NCBI GenBank assembly: GCA_964480945.1
Contig: CAYZRX010000008.1
Coordinates: forward strand, 1-64,000
DNA: 64,000 nucleotides
Direction: 5' to 3'
Source: VGWB01 sp964480945
GTDB lineage: Bacteria > Bacteroidota > Ignavibacteria > UBA10030
How positions within the stretch are numbered: position 1 is the stretch's first letter; each line of letters begins with the position of its first letter. This document shows positions 62,265-64,000 of this stretch, in pieces. The notes under the pieces were generated by a model. It did not search any database. It was given only the letters and a program-made list of their open reading frames with translations, and was not told the DNA's origin. The position numbers and the translations under genes are program-made.

Positions 62265-62381
62265 AGAACTATCCTCCTTTTGGCAGTTGATTGATGTGTG
62301 ACTGTTTGAAACAGCAGAAGTACGAAGGTGAGATATCCCGGTGAACAACCTACTCACTGCAAGGGTTGCGGCACCGGCGGA

Positions 62382-62412
62382 TTGAATTCCACTCCCGTTT
62401 TCGATACCTTCT
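62382..62412 (+). promoter_or_regulatory. Promoter of the M48 protease gene, near-identical to that at 63725
   Basis: TTGAATTCCACTC then CCGTTTTC, GA, and TACCTT. TTG-N20-TACC fits the Bacteroidota -33/-7 spacing. The core of 21 nt differs by one base from the site at 63725, including the EcoRI-like GAATTC. It is 85 nt ahead of the ATG. Confidence 0.6.
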
Positions 62413-62496
62413 TTGAGAACTTTCTCACTTCTCGGTCGAAGGGGGATGTCTCCCTTTCCTTGACCTCCACGCAATAAGGCCGCCCTGAGAATCACC

Positions 62497-63696
62497 ATGA
62501 GCATTGTGCTCGAAGCGCAAGAGATCGGCACGTTGAAGAGAAGAAACAAGATTTTAACCCTGCTCATTATGAGTTGTTTTGCTCTCTCACTTGCCTTACT
62601 CGGCTGTGGATTTGACTACCTGATGGGGAGGATCAAGGGTCTTCAGGTACTTACCATCCCCGTGGCATTCGTCTTTGTGGGATCGCTGTTATACAATCTC
62701 GTCAATGGACTGAATGAACGCCTCTTCAGAAGCTCACCGCATGCAATTGAAGAGCCGGCGGGAGAGGCCGAATATGAGAAGAACAGAATTCTCCTCTGGA
62801 TGGCCTGGACAACGTTGCTTGTTCTCGTCTGGGAGCTTTCTTTCTTGGGCCAGCACATCTTCGGCGCGCCCAAGCCATTGCTGGTTCTCGGTGAGACCTC
62901 CCCGTACGGTCTTCTTGCCGGAGCGGTTCTCGGTATCGGAGCGGCTTTCTCCGCTCTTCAGTGGGGCGCCTATTCCATCCTGCAATCAGTGGAGGCACAA
63001 CCGGCCGACAGAACGTTCGAGGCCGATGCTCTTCTTCTGGGCGTCGTCGAGGAAATCTGCAGGACTGCTGCCATTCCGCTGCCAGCGACGTTCATTGTTC
63101 CGGATGAGGCTCCGAACGCGTTTGCAGTCGGTCGAAGCCCGAATCACGCTTCCCTTGTCGTCTCTCAAGGACTCATTGAGGACCTGACCCGCGATGAAAT
63201 CAAAGGAGTCATAGCGCACGAGATAAGCCACATCAGGAGTTACGATATTCGGGCCAGAACCGTTGTTACAGCGCTCTTCGGATCCGCGATTTTGGCTTCT
63301 CATGGTGTCGAAACATTGGCGCTTCCAAAAGTGGCGGGAGTGAAGAAAGCACTGCTCCTTATCTTTTGGATCGCATCGTTTCTTGCGGTTCCAGCAGCCA
63401 GAGTGGCCCTCATCGTACTCACCTTCCGCCACCGAGAGTATCTCGCCGATGCATCAGCCGCCGTACTGACGCAGAACCCCCATGCCCTCACCGAAGCGCT
63501 TCTGAAGATTGAGCAAGGTGCCGGATCGTCCGTTATGATCAAGGGCAACGTTGCCCACCTTTGCATCATCGATCCATTGAACGGCGCGGCAAACTCCAAA
63601 GAGGGGTGGATCGCCGATCTCCTGGCAACTCATCCGCCGACACCGAAGCGAATTCTTGCCCTCGAGTCGATGGTCCCTAGCCACGCGCCACACTAG
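62497..63696 (+). CDS. M48 family membrane metalloprotease
   Basis: A 399-residue integral membrane protease. The zinc motif HEISH is at about 240, with the third ligand Glu in REYLAD. About five to six membrane helices surround it (about 22-42, 50-68, 98-116, 130-150, 255-300). The layout is HtpX-like, acting in membrane-protein quality control. The substrate is unknown. Its promoter-like site repeats at 63725 ahead of the next gene, so the two may share control. Confidence 0.9.
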   Translation: MSIVLEAQEIGTLKRRNKILTLLIMSCFALSLALLGCGFDYLMGRIKGLQVLTIPVAFVFVGSLLYNLVNGLNERLFRSSPHAIEEPAGEAEYEKNRILLWMAWTTLLVLVWELSFLGQHIFGAPKPLLVLGETSPYGLLAGAVLGIGAAFSALQWGAYSILQSVEAQPADRTFEADALLLGVVEEICRTAAIPLPATFIVPDEAPNAFAVGRSPNHASLVVSQGLIEDLTRDEIKGVIAHEISHIRSYDIRARTVVTALFGSAILASHGVETLALPKVAGVKKALLLIFWIASFLAVPAARVALIVLTFRHREYLADASAAVLTQNPHALTEALLKIEQGAGSSVMIKGNVAHLCIIDPLNGAANSKEGWIADLLATHPPTPKRILALESMVPSHAPH

Positions 63697-63724
63697 TTAG
63701 CTCGTCAGATGTTTGTTTGAATCG

Positions 63725-63755
63725 TTGAATTCCACTCACGTTTTCTTTACCTTTT
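63725..63755 (+). promoter_or_regulatory. Promoter of the S9 gene, near-identical to that at 62382
   Basis: TTGAATTCCACTC then ACGTTTTC, TT, and TACCTTTT. TTG-N20-TACCTTTT is one base from TAnnTTTG. It is 48 nt ahead of the ATG at 63803. Confidence 0.6.
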
Positions 63756-63802
63756 TTATCACTCTCCTGAACCCCTTCATCAACCACGAGGAGCAACAAT
63801 CC

Positions 63803-64000
63803 ATGCGCTCCATCTCCGTCCGTTCTGCACTCATCCTTTTTCTCTTCATCACCCTTACAGTCGACGTCGGCTCTCAAACCATGCCCCAACCCGGGAGGCC
63901 TTCCCGCGGCTGGCTCACGGTCGATACGATCATGCGCGATCCAAAGTGGATGGGCACCTCACCGAGCAGCGTTTTTTGGTCGGAGGATGGCGAGAACGTT
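63803..64000 (+). CDS. S9 family peptidase, 5' part only (cut by the window end)
   Basis: The first 66 codons of a gene that runs off the window. A signal peptide (about 1-24, ending VGSQ) is followed by LTVDTIMRDPKWMGTSPSSVFWSEDG, typical of the propeller start of exported DPP IV-like S9 peptidases. GAGGAGC precedes the ATG. The catalytic domain is not in view, so the call rests on this N-terminus and on context. Confidence 0.7.
   Translation, partial: MRSISVRSALILFLFITLTVDVGSQTMPQPGRPSRGWLTVDTIMRDPKWMGTSPSSVFWSEDGENV

Overview
The window looks like a chromosomal piece of a GC-rich member of the Bacteroidota/Ignavibacteriota (FCB) group. This is an inference. It rests on an etfB-etfA-bifunctional nuclease run, an S46 dipeptidyl-peptidase, many periplasmic or outer-membrane lipoproteins and barrels, and repeated promoter-like pairs of the form TTG-N20-TAnnTTT(G/C/T), close to the Bacteroidota -33/-7 consensus. 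No rRNA, tRNA, CRISPR array, transposase or phage gene was seen.

Layout. 1-14.3 kb is mixed housekeeping: a terminator from a gene left of the window, a YetF-like membrane protein with a small lipoprotein, a CAD2-like alcohol dehydrogenase, an AmrS-type radical SAM enzyme, a zinc-ribbon miniprotein, endonuclease IV, AnmK, an MFS exporter, a TPR protein, etfBA-bfn, a threonine/serine dehydratase, a YerC-type regulator, an ACT protein and an NAD(P)-binding protein. 14.3-20.4 kb is a cluster of exported hydrolases (M28, class C beta-lactamase-like, S46, S9-like). 20.5-25.6 kb holds DedA, RidA, two DinB proteins, GNAT, a methyltransferase and a metallophosphatase. 25.6-35.3 kb holds an ECF sigma/zinc anti-sigma pair, an M14 peptidase, an outer-membrane barrel, PdxJ, an unusual SppA and an M24 aminopeptidase.

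35.8-41.1 kb is the most striking part. A three-gene operon of pilin-like proteins (small pilin-like, PilW/GspJ-like, PilX/DUF4900-like) is present twice in tandem, each copy closed by almost the same terminator. The prepilin-like leaders are very short and lack the usual Glu at +5.

41.3-50.6 kb holds a D-threonine aldolase/D-serine dehydratase-like enzyme, then a soluble PRC/MgtE_N/CBS protein paired with an Nramp-like transporter whose metal-site motifs are non-canonical (possible Mg2+ transporter with a detached sensor), then SDR and thiamine-binding proteins. A sulfur-relay island follows: a Cys-rich small protein, DsrC with both C-terminal cysteines, a DsrM/NarI-like membrane cytochrome, a DsrK/HdrD-like FeS protein and a cysteine desulfurase. 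51-64 kb holds a second class V PLP enzyme, a YtcJ-like amidohydrolase, an orphan barrel/lipoprotein pair, a flavin-binding stress protein, a sugar-type ABC importer operon ending in a UroD-superfamily methyltransferase-like gene, an M48 membrane protease and the start of an S9 peptidase that runs off the window.

Intergenic DNA carries its own structure: degenerate 7- and 8-nt arrays, a dispersed palindromic element, and two nearly identical promoters ahead of the last two genes. Identities and spacings were judged by eye; no database search was run.
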